Of a stretch of 64,000 nt of DNA, positions 1 through 9,710 are shown piece by piece (position 1 is the first letter of the stretch; each line of letters starts with the position of its first letter). This DNA is from Nocardioides thalensis (lineage in GTDB: Bacteria > Actinomycetota > Actinomycetes > Propionibacteriales > Nocardioidaceae). Location of the stretch: assembly GCF_013410655.1 (NCBI RefSeq), contig NZ_JACCFP010000001.1:1759501-1823500 (forward strand), given 5' to 3'. The notes beneath the pieces were generated by a model, which saw nothing but the letters and a program-made list of their open reading frames with translations, did not search any database and was not told the DNA's origin. Both the position numbers and the translations under genes were made by a program.

Positions 1-3000
1 TCCTGATGCAGGTGCCCGACGCGTTCCTGCGCGACGTCGCGACCGAGGCCGGCTTCGAGCTGCCCGCGGCCACGACGTACGCCGTCGGCACCGCGTTCCT
101 GCCCGGTGACGACGAGCAGGTCGCCAAGACCCGTCAGCGCATCGAGGAGATCGCCGTCGAGGAGGGCCTCGACGTCCTCGGCTGGCGCGAGGTCCCGGTC
201 AACCCGGAGATCCTCGGCACCATGGCGCGCAGCGTCATGCCGACGTTCACCCAGCTGTTCGTCCAGGGATCCGGCCAGCGGCTGACCGGGATGGCGCTGG
301 AACGGCTCGCGTTCTGCCTGCGCAAGCGCGCCGAGCGCGAGACCGACGTCTACTTCCCGTCGCTGTCGTCGCGCACCCTCGCCTACAAGGGCATGCTGAC
401 GACCGACCAGCTCGACAACTTCTTCCCCGACCTGGTCGACGAGCGCATCGCCTCGGCGCTGGCCGTCGTCCACTCGCGGTTCTCGACCAACACGTTCCCG
501 AGCTGGCCGCTGTCGCACCCGTTCCGGTTCATCGCCCACAACGGCGAGATCAACACCGTCATGGGCAACCGCAACTGGATGCGGGCCCGCGAGGCGCTGC
601 TGTCCTCCGACGTGATCCCCGGCGACCTCGAGCGGCTGTTCCCGATCTGCACGCCCGGCGCCTCGGACTCCGCGTCGTTCGACGAGGTCCTCGAGCTGCT
701 GCACATGGGCGGCCGCAGCCTGCCGCACTCGGTGCTGATGATGATCCCCGAGGCGTGGGAGAACCACACCGAGATGGACGAGAAGCGGCGCGACTTCTAC
801 CGCTTCCACTCCACGATGATGGAGCCGTGGGACGGCCCCGCCTGCGTCGTCTTCACCGACGGCTCGCAGATTGGCGCCGTGCTCGACCGCAACGGTCTCC
901 GCCCGTCGCGCTTCTGGGTGACCGACGACGGCCTCGTCGTCCTCGCCTCCGAGGTCGGCGTGCTCGACCTCGACCCGGCCACGGTGGTCCGCAAGGGCCG
1001 CCTCCAGCCGGGCCGGATGTTCCTCGTCGACACCGAGGAGCACCGGATCATCGAGGACGAGGAGATCAAGGCCGAGCTCGCCGCGGAGCACCCGTACGGC
1101 GAGTGGCTCCACGCCGGGATGATCCACCTCGACGACGTGCCCGAGCGCGAGCACGTGGTCCACACCCACGCGTCGGTGACCCGCCGCCAGCAGATCTTCG
1201 GCTACACCGAGGAGGAGCTGCGGATCCTGCTCACCCCGATGGCCAACACCGGTGGCGAGGCGCTCGGCTCGATGGGCACCGACACCCCGATCGCGGCGCT
1301 GAGCGACAAGCCGCGCCTGCTGTTCGACTATTTCTCGCAGCTGTTCGCGCAGGTGACCAACCCGCCGCTCGACGCGATCCGCGAGGAGCTCGTCACCTCG
1401 CTCAACGGCAGCATCGGCCCGGAGTCCAACCTGCTCCAGCCGACGCCGGCGTCGTGCCGCCAGGTCGTCCTGCCGTTCCCGGTCATCTCCAACGACGACC
1501 TGGCCAAGATCCGCCACATCAACCGTGACGGCGACATGCCGGGCTTCATCACCCACGTGTCGCGCGGTCTCTACCCCGTCGACGGCGGGGGAGCGGCGAT
1601 GGCCCAGCGGATCGACGAGATCTGCCAGGAGGTGTCCGACGCGATCGCGCGCGGCGCCCGGATCATCGTGCTGTCCGACCGCCACTCCGACCAGCAGCAG
1701 GCGCCGATCCCGTCGCTCCTGCTGACCGGTGCGGTCCACCACCACCTGGTGCGCGAGAAGACCCGCACCCAGGTCGGGCTCCTCGTCGAGGCCGGCGACG
1801 TGCGCGAGGTCCACCACGTCGCGCTCCTCGTCGGGTACGGCGCGGCCGCGGTCAACCCGTACCTCGCGATGGAGTCCGTCGAGGACCTCGCGCGGGACGG
1901 CCACTTCGTGAAGGTCGACCCCGACGTCGCGGTCAAGAACCTGATCAAGGGTCTCGGCAAGGGCGTCGTCAAGGTCATGTCGAAGATCGGCGTGAGCACC
2001 GTGGCGTCGTACACCGGCGCCCAGATCTTCGAGTGCATCGGCCTCTCGCAGACCGTCGTCGACAAGTACTTCACCGGCACCACCTCCAAGCTGGGTGGGG
2101 TCGAGCTCGACACCATCGCCGAGGAGGTCGCGCTCCGGCACAGCAAGGCCTACCCGCGGGAGGGCATCGCGCCCGCCCACCGGGAGCTGGAGATCGGCGG
2201 CGAGTACCAGTGGCGTCGCGAGGGCGAGCCGCACCTCTTCAACCCGGAGACGGTGTTCCGCCTCCAGCACGCCACCCGCACCGGCCGCTACGACATCTTC
2301 AAGCAGTACACGTCGGCGGTCGACGAGCAGTCCGAGAAGCTCATGACGCTGCGCGGGCTGTTCAAGTTCAAGGACCCCGCCGACTACGACCGGGCGCCGA
2401 TCCCGATCGACGAGGTCGAGCCGGCGTCCGAGATCGTCAAGCGGTTCTCGACCGGCGCCATGTCCTACGGCTCGATCAGCCGGGAGGCCCACGAGACGCT
2501 GGCCATCGCCATGAACCGCCTGGGCGCGAAGTCCAACACCGGTGAGGGCGGCGAGGACGTCGACCGTCTCTACGACCCCGAGCGGCGCAGCTCGATCAAG
2601 CAGGTCGCGTCCGGTCGCTTCGGCGTGACGAGCGAGTACCTCACCAACTCCGACGACATCCAGATCAAGATGGCGCAGGGCGCGAAGCCCGGCGAGGGCG
2701 GCCAGCTGCCCGGCAACAAGGTCTACCCGTGGGTGGCCAAGACCCGGCACTCCACGCCGGGCGTCGGCCTGATCAGCCCGCCGCCGCACCACGACATCTA
2801 CTCGATCGAGGACCTGGCGCAGCTCATCCACGACCTCAAGAACGCCAACCCCGCGGCCCGCGTCCACGTGAAGCTGGTCTCCGAGGTCGGCGTCGGCACG
2901 GTCGCGGCGGGTGTGTCGAAGGCGCACGCCGACGTGGTGCTGATCTCCGGCCACGACGGCGGCACCGGCGCCTCGCCGCTCACGTCACTCAAGCACGCCG

Positions 3001-4361
3001 GCGGCCCGTGGGAGCTCGGCCTCGCCGAGACCCAGCAGACGCTGCTGCTCAACGGCCTGCGCGACCGCATCGTCGTGCAGACCGACGGCCAGCTGAAGAC
3101 CGGCCGCGACGTCGTCGTCGCGGCTCTGCTCGGGGCCGAGGAGTTCGGCTTCGCCACCGCGCCGCTCGTGGTGTCGGGCTGCATCCTGATGCGCGTCTGT
3201 CACCTCGACACCTGCCCGGTCGGCGTCGCGACCCAGAACCCGGTGCTGCGCTCGCGCTACACCGGCAAGGCCGAGTACGTCGTGAACTTCTTCGAGTTCA
3301 TCGCCGAGGAGGTGCGCGAGCTGCTCGCGTCGCTGGGCTTCCGCAGCATCGACGAGGCCATCGGCCGGGTCGACGCGCTCGACACGGTCGGTGCCGTCAA
3401 CCACTGGAAGGCCTCGGGACTCGACCTGGCACCGATCCTGCACCGGGTCGACGTCGCCGAGACCCACTTCCCCGACCAGGACGTGCGCAACACCGGCACC
3501 CAGAACCACGGGCTGGACAAGGCGCTCGACGTCGAGCTGATCAAGATCGCGCAGCCGGCGCTCGACAACGCCGAGCCGGTCCGCGCCCAGGTCGCGATCC
3601 GCAACGTCAACCGCACCGTCGGCACGATGCTGGGCCACGAGGTGACCAAGCGCTACCGCGGTGAGGGCCTGCCCACCGACACGATCGACATCACGTTCAC
3701 CGGCTCGGCCGGCAACTCGTTCGGTGCGTTCGTGCCCAGGGGCATCACCCTGCGGATCGAGGGCGACGCCAACGACTACGTCGGCAAGGGGCTGTCGGGC
3801 GGGCGGATCGCGATCCGCCCGGACCGCAGCGCGCCGTTCCGCGCCGACGAGCACATCATCGCCGGCAACACCATCGCCTACGGCGCGACCTCGGGTGAGA
3901 TCTTCATCCGCGGTGGCGTCGGCGAGCGGTGCTGCGTCCGCAACTCCGGTGCCACCGTCGTCACCGAGGGCGTCGGCGACCACGGCTGCGAGTACATGAC
4001 CGGCGGCCGCGTCGCCGTGCTCGGCAAGACCGGCCGCAACTTCGCGGCCGGGATGTCGGGCGGCATCGCCTGGGTCCTCGATCTCAAGGAGTTCCGGGTC
4101 AACCCGGAGCTCGTCGAGCTCGGCCCGGTCAGCGAGGCCAACAAGGCGGAGCTGCACGACATGGTCCGCAAGCACCAGGAGGAGACGGGATCCGAGGTCG
4201 CGGCAGAGCTGCTGGCCGACTGGGAGACCGCCCTCACCCGGTTCACCGAGGTGATGCCGCGTGACTACCGGATCGTGCTCGAGGCGGCGGCGAAGGCCGA
4301 GGCCGACGGGCTCGACGAGGACGGCGTCGCCAACGCGATGATGGAGGCACTCCACGGATGA
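1..4361 (+). CDS. gltB: Glutamate synthase (NADPH) large subunit, 5' partial
   Basis: Large subunit of glutamate synthase, which makes two glutamates from glutamine and 2-oxoglutarate together with GltD. The reading frame is open to the window edge; 1451 residues are visible against about 1500-1530 in the family, so roughly 60 residues are missing, including the N-terminal catalytic cysteine of the class II glutaminase domain. Visible parts are most of the glutaminase domain (to about residue 370), the central domain, the FMN-binding synthase domain (about 780-1170) and the C-terminal glycine-rich beta-helix. The 3Fe-4S cysteines sit in [15 protein letters not shown] near residue 1058 (CX5CX4C). 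The ATG at 6 is internal, not the true start. gltD follows after 30 bp, so the two are an operon. Confidence 0.97.
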   Translation, partial: LMQVPDAFLRDVATEAGFELPAATTYAVGTAFLPGDDEQVAKTRQRIEEIAVEEGLDVLGWREVPVNPEILGTMARSVMPTFTQLFVQGSGQRLTGMALERLAFCLRKRAERETDVYFPSLSSRTLAYKGMLTTDQLDNFFPDLVDERIASALAVVHSRFSTNTFPSWPLSHPFRFIAHNGEINTVMGNRNWMRAREALLSSDVIPGDLERLFPICTPGASDSASFDEVLELLHMGGRSLPHSVLMMIPEAWENHTEMDEKRRDFYRFHSTMMEPWDGPACVVFTDGSQIGAVLDRNGLRPSRFWVTDDGLVVLASEVGVLDLDPATVVRKGRLQPGRMFLVDTEEHRIIEDEEIKAELAAEHPYGEWLHAGMIHLDDVPEREHVVHTHASVTRRQQIFGYTEEELRILLTPMANTGGEALGSMGTDTPIAALSDKPRLLFDYFSQLFAQVTNPPLDAIREELVTSLNGSIGPESNLLQPTPASCRQVVLPFPVISNDDLAKIRHINRDGDMPGFITHVSRGLYPVDGGGAAMAQRIDEICQEVSDAIARGARIIVLSDRHSDQQQAPIPSLLLTGAVHHHLVREKTRTQVGLLVEAGDVREVHHVALLVGYGAAAVNPYLAMESVEDLARDGHFVKVDPDVAVKNLIKGLGKGVVKVMSKIGVSTVASYTGAQIFECIGLSQTVVDKYFTGTTSKLGGVELDTIAEEVALRHSKAYPREGIAPAHRELEIGGEYQWRREGEPHLFNPETVFRLQHATRTGRYDIFKQYTSAVDEQSEKLMTLRGLFKFKDPADYDRAPIPIDEVEPASEIVKRFSTGAMSYGSISREAHETLAIAMNRLGAKSNTGEGGEDVDRLYDPERRSSIKQVASGRFGVTSEYLTNSDDIQIKMAQGAKPGEGGQLPGNKVYPWVAKTRHSTPGVGLISPPPHHDIYSIEDLAQLIHDLKNANPAARVHVKLVSEVGVGTVAAGVSKAHADVVLISGHDGGTGASPLTSLKHAGGPWELGLAETQQTLLLNGLRDRIVVQTDGQLKTGRDVVVAALLGAEEFGFATAPLVVSGCILMRVCHLDTCPVGVATQNPVLRSRYTGKAEYVVNFFEFIAEEVRELLASLGFRSIDEAIGRVDALDTVGAVNHWKASGLDLAPILHRVDVAETHFPDQDVRNTGTQNHGLDKALDVELIKIAQPALDNAEPVRAQVAIRNVNRTVGTMLGHEVTKRYRGEGLPTDTIDITFTGSAGNSFGAFVPRGITLRIEGDANDYVGKGLSGGRIAIRPDRSAPFRADEHIIAGNTIAYGATSGEIFIRGGVGERCCVRNSGATVVTEGVGDHGCEYMTGGRVAVLGKTGRNFAAGMSGGIAWVLDLKEFRVNPELVELGPVSEANKAELHDMVRKHQEETGSEVAAELLADWETALTRFTEVMPRDYRIVLEAAAKAEADGLDEDGVANAMMEALHG

Positions 4362-4391
4362 GCGCAGCGAAGGAGTGGAGGGGACGTACCG

Positions 4392-5861
4392 ATGGCTGAC
4401 CCCAAGGGATTTCTGAAGCACACCCGCCAGGTGGCCGAGCGCCGCCCCGTCGAGGAGCGGGTCAACGACTGGAACGAGGTCTACCCCGGCGGGATCGGCC
4501 GCGCGCTGCTGCCGATCATCACCGAGCAGGCCGGTCGCTGCATGGACTGCGGCATCCCGTTCTGCCACCAGGGCTGCCCGCTCGGCAACATCATCCCCGA
4601 GTGGAACGACCTGGTCTGGCGTGACGACTGGGAGGGCGCGATCGAGCGCCTGCACGCGACCAACAACTTCCCGGAGTTCACCGGCCGCCTCTGCCCGGCA
4701 CCGTGCGAGACCGCCTGCGTGCTCGGCATCAACCAGCCCGCGGTGACGATCAAGAACGTCGAGGTCTCGATCATCGACAAGGCGTGGGAGTCCGGCTTCG
4801 TGCGGCCCCAGCCGCCGGAGTGGCTGTCCGGCAAGACCGTGGCCGTCGTCGGCTCCGGCCCCGCCGGCCTCGCTGCCGCCCAGCAGCTCACCCGCGCCGG
4901 GCACACCGTCGCCGTCTACGAGCGCGCGGACAAGCCGGGCGGACTGCTCCGCTACGGCATCCCCGAGTTCAAGATGGAGAAGATGCAGGTCGACCGCCGC
5001 ATCGAGCAGATGAAGCGCGAGGGCACGGTCTTCCGCTCCGGCGTCGAGGTGGGCGCCGGTGACCTGACGGGCGAGAAGCTCAAGGAGCGCTACGACGCCG
5101 TCATCCTCGCGACCGGCGCGACGGTCCCCCGCGACCTGCCGGTGCCGGGGCGCGAGCTCGGTGGCATCCACCAGGCGATGGAGTTCCTGCCGCAGGCCAA
5201 CCGGGTCGCACTGGGGGAGACCGTCGAGGACCAGATCCGTGCCGACGGCAAGCACGTCGTGATCATCGGCGGCGGCGACACCGGCGCCGACTGCCTCGGC
5301 ACCTCCGCGCGCCAGGGCGCCGCCTCGATCACCCAGCTCGAGATCATGCCGGAGCCGCCGGCCGACCGGCCCGCCGGCCAGCCGTGGCCGACGTACCCGA
5401 TGATCTTCCGCGTCTCCTCCGCGCACGAGGAGGCCGGCGACCGGGTCTACGGCGTGTCCACCAAGAAGTTCATCGGCGACGAGCAGGGCAACGTCAAGGC
5501 GCTCCAGCTTGTCGACGTGAGGTTCGAGGACGGCAAGCTCGTGGAGCTCGAGGGCACCGAGCGCGAGATCCCGGCCGAGCTGGTGCTGTTCGCGATGGGC
5601 TTCCTCGGTCCCGAGGGTCCGGGCCTCGTCGAGCAGCTCGGCGTCGACCTCGACCAGCGCAGCAACGTGGTCCGGGACAACGACTACATGTCGTCGGTCG
5701 ACGGCGTGTTCGTGGCCGGCGACGCCGGTCGCGGCCAGTCGCTCATCGTGTGGGCCATCGCCGAGGGGCGCGCCGCCGCCGCCGCGGTCGACGCCTACCT
5801 CACCGGCTCCACCACGCTGCCGGCGCCGATCCCGCCGACGGCCCGCCCGCTCGTCGTCTGA
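4392..5861 (+). CDS. gltD: Glutamate synthase small subunit
   Basis: Small subunit of NADPH-glutamate synthase: it takes electrons from NADPH through FAD and passes them via 4Fe-4S clusters to GltB. The 489 residues match the usual length. Cysteines C50, C53, C58 and C62 (CMDCGIPFC) and C101, C105 and C109 (CPAPCETAC) form the ferredoxin-like cluster region. A first GxGxxG (VVGSGPAG, about residue 153) binds FAD and a second (IIGGGDTG, about 297) binds NADPH. The ATG at 4392 has a purine-rich leader (GGAGTGGAGGGG) a few bases upstream. It lies directly behind gltB and is followed by a long hairpin element, consistent with the operon end. Confidence 0.97.
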   Translation: MADPKGFLKHTRQVAERRPVEERVNDWNEVYPGGIGRALLPIITEQAGRCMDCGIPFCHQGCPLGNIIPEWNDLVWRDDWEGAIERLHATNNFPEFTGRLCPAPCETACVLGINQPAVTIKNVEVSIIDKAWESGFVRPQPPEWLSGKTVAVVGSGPAGLAAAQQLTRAGHTVAVYERADKPGGLLRYGIPEFKMEKMQVDRRIEQMKREGTVFRSGVEVGAGDLTGEKLKERYDAVILATGATVPRDLPVPGRELGGIHQAMEFLPQANRVALGETVEDQIRADGKHVVIIGGGDTGADCLGTSARQGAASITQLEIMPEPPADRPAGQPWPTYPMIFRVSSAHEEAGDRVYGVSTKKFIGDEQGNVKALQLVDVRFEDGKLVELEGTEREIPAELVLFAMGFLGPEGPGLVEQLGVDLDQRSNVVRDNDYMSSVDGVFVAGDAGRGQSLIVWAIAEGRAAAAAVDAYLTGSTTLPAPIPPTARPLVV

Positions 5862-5862
5862 C

Positions 5863-5937
5863 CCGAGTCGGCGCGTCTTCACGCTCTGAGGTGCCGAGTC
5901 GGCTCGTGATCACGAGCCGACTCGGCATCGGTGCATT
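5863..5937. repeat. Dispersed hairpin element, copy A
   Basis: This segment aligns with 42141-42197 behind rpsA. Both open with CCGAGTCGGCKCGTC, share a YTCACGC-YCTG-GGTG middle, then ACGAGCCGACTCGG, and end in TGCATTT. Copy A carries an insertion that duplicates the arm and makes an uninterrupted palindrome. Both copies lie directly behind a stop codon, so the element may be a mobile or duplicated terminator. The function is inferred. Confidence 0.65.
5892..5927. terminator. Perfect 36-bp palindrome after gltD
   Basis: Two 18-bp arms (TGCCGAGTCGGCTCGTGA and its exact reverse complement) meet without a spacer. It lies 31 bp after the gltD stop and upstream of pyk. As RNA it would fold into a very stable hairpin, but no clean U-run follows; TGCATTT comes a few bases later. 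It is a likely transcription stop or 3'-end stabiliser. Confidence 0.6.
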
Positions 5938-5988
5938 TCTTACCGTCCAGTAGCGCCGGTCGGCGGTTTTGATCGATCACATCACCGC

Positions 5989-5994
5989 TAGGGT
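5989..5994 (+). promoter_or_regulatory. -10 box of pyk (leaderless type)
   Basis: TAGGGT lies exactly 6 nt before the GTG at 6001. With initiation about 7 nt after the -10 box the transcript would start at the start codon. No convincing -35 is visible at 17-18 bp; TTGATC at 5969 is only 14 bp away. Confidence 0.55.
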
Positions 5995-6000
5995 TGGGCC

Positions 6001-7464
6001 GTGCGGAGAGCGAAGATCGTGTGCACGCTGGGTCCGGCGACGAGCACCGAACGGCGTATCAGGGAGCTGGTCTACGCCGGCATGGACGTGGCCCGGCTCA
6101 ACATGAGCCACGGCAGCCACGAGGACCACGCGGCGGTCTACGGGATGGTCCGGGCCGCCGCCGACGCGAGCGGCCACGGGGTCGGCATCTTCGCCGACCT
6201 CCAGGGCCCGAAGATCCGCTTGGAGACGTTCTCCGACGGCCCGGTCACGCTGCACCGCGGCCAGTCCTGGACGATCACCACCCGCGAGGTCGACGGCGAC
6301 GACAAGAACTGCGGCACGACCTACAAGGGCCTGCCCGGCGACGTCAAGCCCGGCGACCCGGTCCTGATCGACGACGGCAAGATCCGGCTGCGGGTGGTCG
6401 AGGTCGACGAGACCGACGTCGTGACCGAGGTGCTGGTCGGCGGCCGCGTCAGCAACAACAAGGGCATCAACCTCCCGGGCGTCGCGGTCTCCGTGCCCGC
6501 CCTGTCGGAGAAGGACATCGAGGACCTGCGGTTCACGCTGCGGCTCGGCGTCGACTTCATCGCGCTCAGCTTCGTGCGCAACGCGGCGGACGCCGACGAT
6601 GTACGCAAGATCATGCGCGAGGAGGGCATCTTCGTCCCGATCATCGCGAAGATCGAGAAGCCGCAGGCGATCGACAACCTCGACGAGATCATCGACGCGT
6701 TCGACGCGTTCATGGTCGCGCGCGGCGACCTCGGGGTCGAGTGCCCGCTCGAGGAGGTGCCGTTCCTCCAGAAGCAGGTCATCGAGAAGGCGCGGATGTC
6801 CGCCAAGCCGGTCATCGTGGCGACCCAGATGCTCGAGTCGATGGTGACCAACCCGGCGCCGACCCGCGCCGAGGCCAGCGACGTCGCCAACGCCGTGCTC
6901 GACGGCGCCGACGCCGTGATGCTCTCCGGCGAGACGAGCGTGGGGGAGCACCCCATCCACACGGTCGAGACGATGGCGCGCATCGTCTCCGCCACGGAGT
7001 CGCACGCGCTCGAGCCGGCCCGCATCGGCCGCCAGTTCGGCGCGATCGACTGGAACCCGCACACCCGCTCCGGGATCATCACCAAGGCCGCGGAGGAGGT
7101 CGCCGACCGCGTCGCGGCGAAGTACATCGTCGCCTTCACCCAGAGCGGCGACTCCGCGCGCCGGCTGTCGCGGCTGCGCAGCTCGATCCCCGTGCTGGCG
7201 TTCACGCCGGAGGCGCGCTGCCGCTCGCAGCTCGCCATGAGCTGGGGGGTCGAGACGTTCAAGACCGCGACCGTCGAGCACACCGACGAGATGGTCCGTC
7301 AGGTCGACGAGCAGCTGCTCCGCATCGGTCGGGTCGCCGAGGGCGACCTGGTCGTCATCGTCGCCGGCTCACCGCCGGGCATCCCCGGCTCGACCAACGC
7401 GCTGCGCATCCACCGGATGGGCGACGCGATCAACGAGGTCGCGCCGGCGTACCGTCGTCGCTGA
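6001..7464 (+). CDS. pyk: Pyruvate kinase
   Basis: Converts phosphoenolpyruvate and ADP to pyruvate and ATP, the last step of glycolysis. The 487 residues fit actinobacterial Pyk. Recognisable pieces are the N-terminal KIVCTLGPAT, the active-site segment IIAKIEKPQAI with its catalytic lysine, MVARGDLGVE, TQMLESM and SGETSVGEHP, and a C-terminal domain from about residue 350. The GTG start at 6001 is supported by the -10 box 6 nt upstream and by the conserved first residues (RRAKIVCTLGP). The gene stands alone: gltD ends 139 bp upstream and a minus-strand tRNA follows 10 bp after the stop. Confidence 0.97.
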   Translation: MRRAKIVCTLGPATSTERRIRELVYAGMDVARLNMSHGSHEDHAAVYGMVRAAADASGHGVGIFADLQGPKIRLETFSDGPVTLHRGQSWTITTREVDGDDKNCGTTYKGLPGDVKPGDPVLIDDGKIRLRVVEVDETDVVTEVLVGGRVSNNKGINLPGVAVSVPALSEKDIEDLRFTLRLGVDFIALSFVRNAADADDVRKIMREEGIFVPIIAKIEKPQAIDNLDEIIDAFDAFMVARGDLGVECPLEEVPFLQKQVIEKARMSAKPVIVATQMLESMVTNPAPTRAEASDVANAVLDGADAVMLSGETSVGEHPIHTVETMARIVSATESHALEPARIGRQFGAIDWNPHTRSGIITKAAEEVADRVAAKYIVAFTQSGDSARRLSRLRSSIPVLAFTPEARCRSQLAMSWGVETFKTATVEHTDEMVRQVDEQLLRIGRVAEGDLVVIVAGSPPGIPGSTNALRIHRMGDAINEVAPAYRRR

Positions 7465-7474
7465 ATACCCCGGG

Positions 7475-7557
7475 TGCCGGGTGTGGGATTCGAACCCACA
7501 CGCCCTCTCGGACAATGGTGTTTGAGACCATCGCGTCTGCCATTCCGCCAACCCGGC
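7475..7557 (-). tRNA. tRNA-Leu (anticodon CAA)
   Basis: Read on the minus strand, 83 nt form a class II tRNA. The acceptor stem GCCGGGT pairs with ACCCGGC plus discriminator A. The anticodon stem ATGGT/ACCAT encloses the loop CTCAAAC, giving anticodon CAA for UUG codons. There is a long variable arm, and the T arm contains GGTTCGAATCC. The 3' CCA is not encoded (CCC follows the discriminator), so it must be added after transcription. It lies between pyk and pdtaR on the opposite strand. Confidence 0.95.
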
Positions 7558-7630
7558 CCAACGCGAAACTGTAGCGGTCGATGCGCTGCACCTCACAAGC
7601 GACTGAGCATCGGCCGTAACCCGCTGCCGA

Positions 7631-7636
7631 TAGCCT
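7631..7636 (+). promoter_or_regulatory. -10 box of pdtaR (leaderless type)
   Basis: TAGCCT is 7 nt before the GTG at 7644, so the predicted transcript begins at or next to the start codon. No Shine-Dalgarno sequence precedes this start. Confidence 0.5.
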
Positions 7637-7643
7637 GTCTCCC

Positions 7644-8258
7644 GTGAGCGAAGCAGCGTCGAGCGGGCGGCCCCGCGTCGTGATCGCGGAGGACGAGACC
7701 CTGATCCGGATGGACCTCGCCGAGATGCTGGGCGAGGAGGGGTACGACGTCGTCGGCCAGGCGGGGGACGGGCAGAAGGCGATCGAGCTCGCCGAGGAGC
7801 TCCGGCCCGACCTGGTCATCCTCGACGTGAAGATGCCGGTGCTCGACGGTATCGCCGCCGCCGAGGCCATCGCCGGCAAGCGCATCGCTCCCGTGGTCAT
7901 GTTGACGGCGTTCTCCCAGCGCGAGCTCGTCGAGCGAGCCCGTGACGCCGGTGCGATGTCCTACATCGTGAAGCCGTTCAGCCAGTCCGACCTGGTGCCC
8001 GCCATCGAGATGGCGATGAGCCGGTTCTCCGAGATCCAGCAGCTCGAGGCCGAGGTGACCGATCTCCAGGACCGCCTGGAGACGCGCAAGGCCGTCGACC
8101 GCGCCAAGAGCATCCTCCAGGACCAGCTCACGCTCACCGAGCCCGAGGCGTTCCGCTGGATCCAGAAGACCGCGATGGACCTCCGGATGTCGATGAGACA
8201 GGTCGCGGAGGGGGTCGTGTCCCACGGCGTACCCGGTGCCTCGAAGCCGAACATCTGA
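7644..8258 (+). CDS. pdtaR: ANTAR-domain response regulator, PdtaR-like
   Basis: Two-component response regulator whose output domain binds RNA and acts as an antiterminator rather than binding DNA. The 204 residues match mycobacterial PdtaR (about 205). The receiver domain spans about residues 10-125 with acidic pocket E16/D17, phosphoacceptor D61 (VILDVKMP) and switch lysine in VKPFSQ. A coiled linker (about 130-150) leads to an ANTAR domain (about 150-200) with the characteristic AKSILQ and MRQVAEGVV helices. No PdtaS-type histidine kinase is visible in this window, so its partner is encoded elsewhere. The family assignment is firm; the RNA targets cannot be read here. Confidence 0.93.
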   Translation: MSEAASSGRPRVVIAEDETLIRMDLAEMLGEEGYDVVGQAGDGQKAIELAEELRPDLVILDVKMPVLDGIAAAEAIAGKRIAPVVMLTAFSQRELVERARDAGAMSYIVKPFSQSDLVPAIEMAMSRFSEIQQLEAEVTDLQDRLETRKAVDRAKSILQDQLTLTEPEAFRWIQKTAMDLRMSMRQVAEGVVSHGVPGASKPNI

Positions 8259-8303
8259 CGGATTTTTCGTTGGTTGTCCGCCTCGTGACGGGAGGATCTC
8301 CCA

Positions 8304-8334
8304 GGTAACGAATCGTCACCGATTGAGCGTTACC
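8304..8334. promoter_or_regulatory. Interrupted dyad upstream of the liv operon
   Basis: GGTAACGAATCG (8304-8315) faces CGATT (8320-8324) and CGTTACC (8328-8334), giving a 12-bp stem with a TCAC loop and a 3-nt GAG bulge. It lies about 130 bp before the binding-protein start. It could be an operator for a repressor or an RNA stem in the leader; the sequence alone does not decide. Confidence 0.45.
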
Positions 8335-8464
8335 GGCGGGTCCACGCTTCCGCCGACCGGCACGGCAGTGTAGTTTCCGCCCGAAAGCGGGCGCGATCCC
8401 GAGCGCTCGTGACCGAGCCTCCACTGCCCGAGCAGGTGGAGCCGTCAAGGAAGTGGGAATCGTC

Positions 8465-9613
8465 TTGAGGCGAAACAAGGTAGTCGGCGTCGGCGCCGTT
8501 GCGCTGACGCTGGGACTTGCACTGTCGGCCTGTGGCACGACCGAGGACGGGGACGGCGGCGGCGACGCTGGCGGCGGCGACGCGGCCTGCGACGTCTCGC
8601 TGGCCTTCTTCGGTCCGGAGACCGGCCCGGCCGCGGGTCTCGGTGCTCCGATCATCGACGGCGCGCAGCTCGCCATCGACCAGTACAACGAGGACGCCGA
8701 GTGCGAGGTCGGCTACGAGAAGTTCGACTCGCAGGGCAACCCCGACGAGGCGCCCAACCTGGCGCCCGAGGTGGCCAGTGACGAGGCCATCATCGGCGTC
8801 GTCGGCCCCGCCTTCTCCGGTGAGTCCGCCGCCGCGGGCCCGATCTTCGCCGACGCCGGCGTGCCGACGATCACTCCGTCGGCGACCAACCCGACGCTCG
8901 CCGAGAACGGCTGGGACACGTTCCACCGCGCGCTCGGCAACGACGCGACCCAGGGTCCCGCCGCCGCGAAGTACATCCAGGAGACCATCGGCTCCGAGGC
9001 GACGTTCGTGATCGACGACGCGTCCGAGTACGGCGCCGGCCTCGCCGGCATCGTCGAGGACTCGCTCGGTGACGTGGTCGTCGGCACCGACACCATCCAG
9101 GCCGGTGACACCGACTTCTCGGCGACGGTCACCAAGGCGGTCGACTCCAAGGCCGACACGATCTTCTTCGGCGGCTACTACGCCGAGGCGACGATCCTCA
9201 TCGGCCAGCTGCGTGACGGTGGCTTCGACGGCCAGTTCGTCGTCGCCGACGGCGTGAAGGACCCGGCCTACCTCGAGGCCGGCGACGACGCCGAGGGCAC
9301 GATCATCACCTGCCCCTGCATCCCCGACACCGACCCGGCCGTTGCCGAGTTCGCGGAGGCCTTCGAGGCGGAGTTCGGCAGCGCGCCGGGCACCTACGCC
9401 GCTGAGGCGTACGACGCCGCGAACATCTTCCTCGACGGCATCGCGGAGGGCATCGACAACCGCGAGGACATGCTGGAGTTCGTCAACGAGTACGACGAGG
9501 CCGGTGTGACCAAGCAGCTGGCGTTCGACGAGACGGGCGAGCCGACGGACGTGCACGTCTACTCGTACACCGTCGAGGGTGGCGAGATCGTCCCCGAGGG
9601 TGAGATCGAGTAG
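8465..9613 (+). CDS. livJ: Branched-chain amino acid ABC transporter substrate-binding lipoprotein
   Basis: Extracytoplasmic binding protein that captures leucine, isoleucine or valine (or related amino acids) for the LivHMGF complex. A short signal peptide ends in the lipobox LSAC, so it should be lipid-anchored; a glycine/aspartate-rich linker follows, then a periplasmic-binding-protein fold of the LivJ type (FFGPETGPAAGLG; GPAFSGESAAAG). I chose the TTG at 8465 because AAGGAAG lies 11 nt upstream; the in-frame GTG at 8453 overlaps that ribosome-binding site and would add only four residues. It is the first gene of a five-gene operon. The exact ligand cannot be deduced from sequence. Confidence 0.93.
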   Translation: MRRNKVVGVGAVALTLGLALSACGTTEDGDGGGDAGGGDAACDVSLAFFGPETGPAAGLGAPIIDGAQLAIDQYNEDAECEVGYEKFDSQGNPDEAPNLAPEVASDEAIIGVVGPAFSGESAAAGPIFADAGVPTITPSATNPTLAENGWDTFHRALGNDATQGPAAAKYIQETIGSEATFVIDDASEYGAGLAGIVEDSLGDVVVGTDTIQAGDTDFSATVTKAVDSKADTIFFGGYYAEATILIGQLRDGGFDGQFVVADGVKDPAYLEAGDDAEGTIITCPCIPDTDPAVAEFAEAFEAEFGSAPGTYAAEAYDAANIFLDGIAEGIDNREDMLEFVNEYDEAGVTKQLAFDETGEPTDVHVYSYTVEGGEIVPEGEIE

Positions 9614-9638
9614 TTCCGGTCTGACCGTCGAACCATGA

Positions 9639-9687
9639 GACAGGTCGCTGCGGCCGGGGACCACAAGTCCCCGGCCGTAGCCCTGTC
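9639..9687 (+). terminator. Attenuator-like hairpin between livJ and livH
   Basis: CGGCCGGGGA (9651-9660) pairs with TCCCCGGCCG (9668-9677) around a 7-nt loop; flanking GCTG/TAGC and GACAG/CTGTC extend the stem with a small interruption. There is no U-run. Its place after the binding-protein gene suggests partial termination or mRNA stabilisation that keeps the binding protein in excess over the permeases. Confidence 0.6.
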
Positions 9688-9710
9688 CGAGCAGGTCCTA
9701 GGAGGCCTGG

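Noticed and set aside
2985..5882. Minus-strand open frame of 965 codons opposite gltB/gltD
   Set aside because: It lies entirely opposite two certain genes and has a low-complexity Arg/Val/Leu/Asp composition, the usual stop-poor shadow frame of GC-rich coding DNA.
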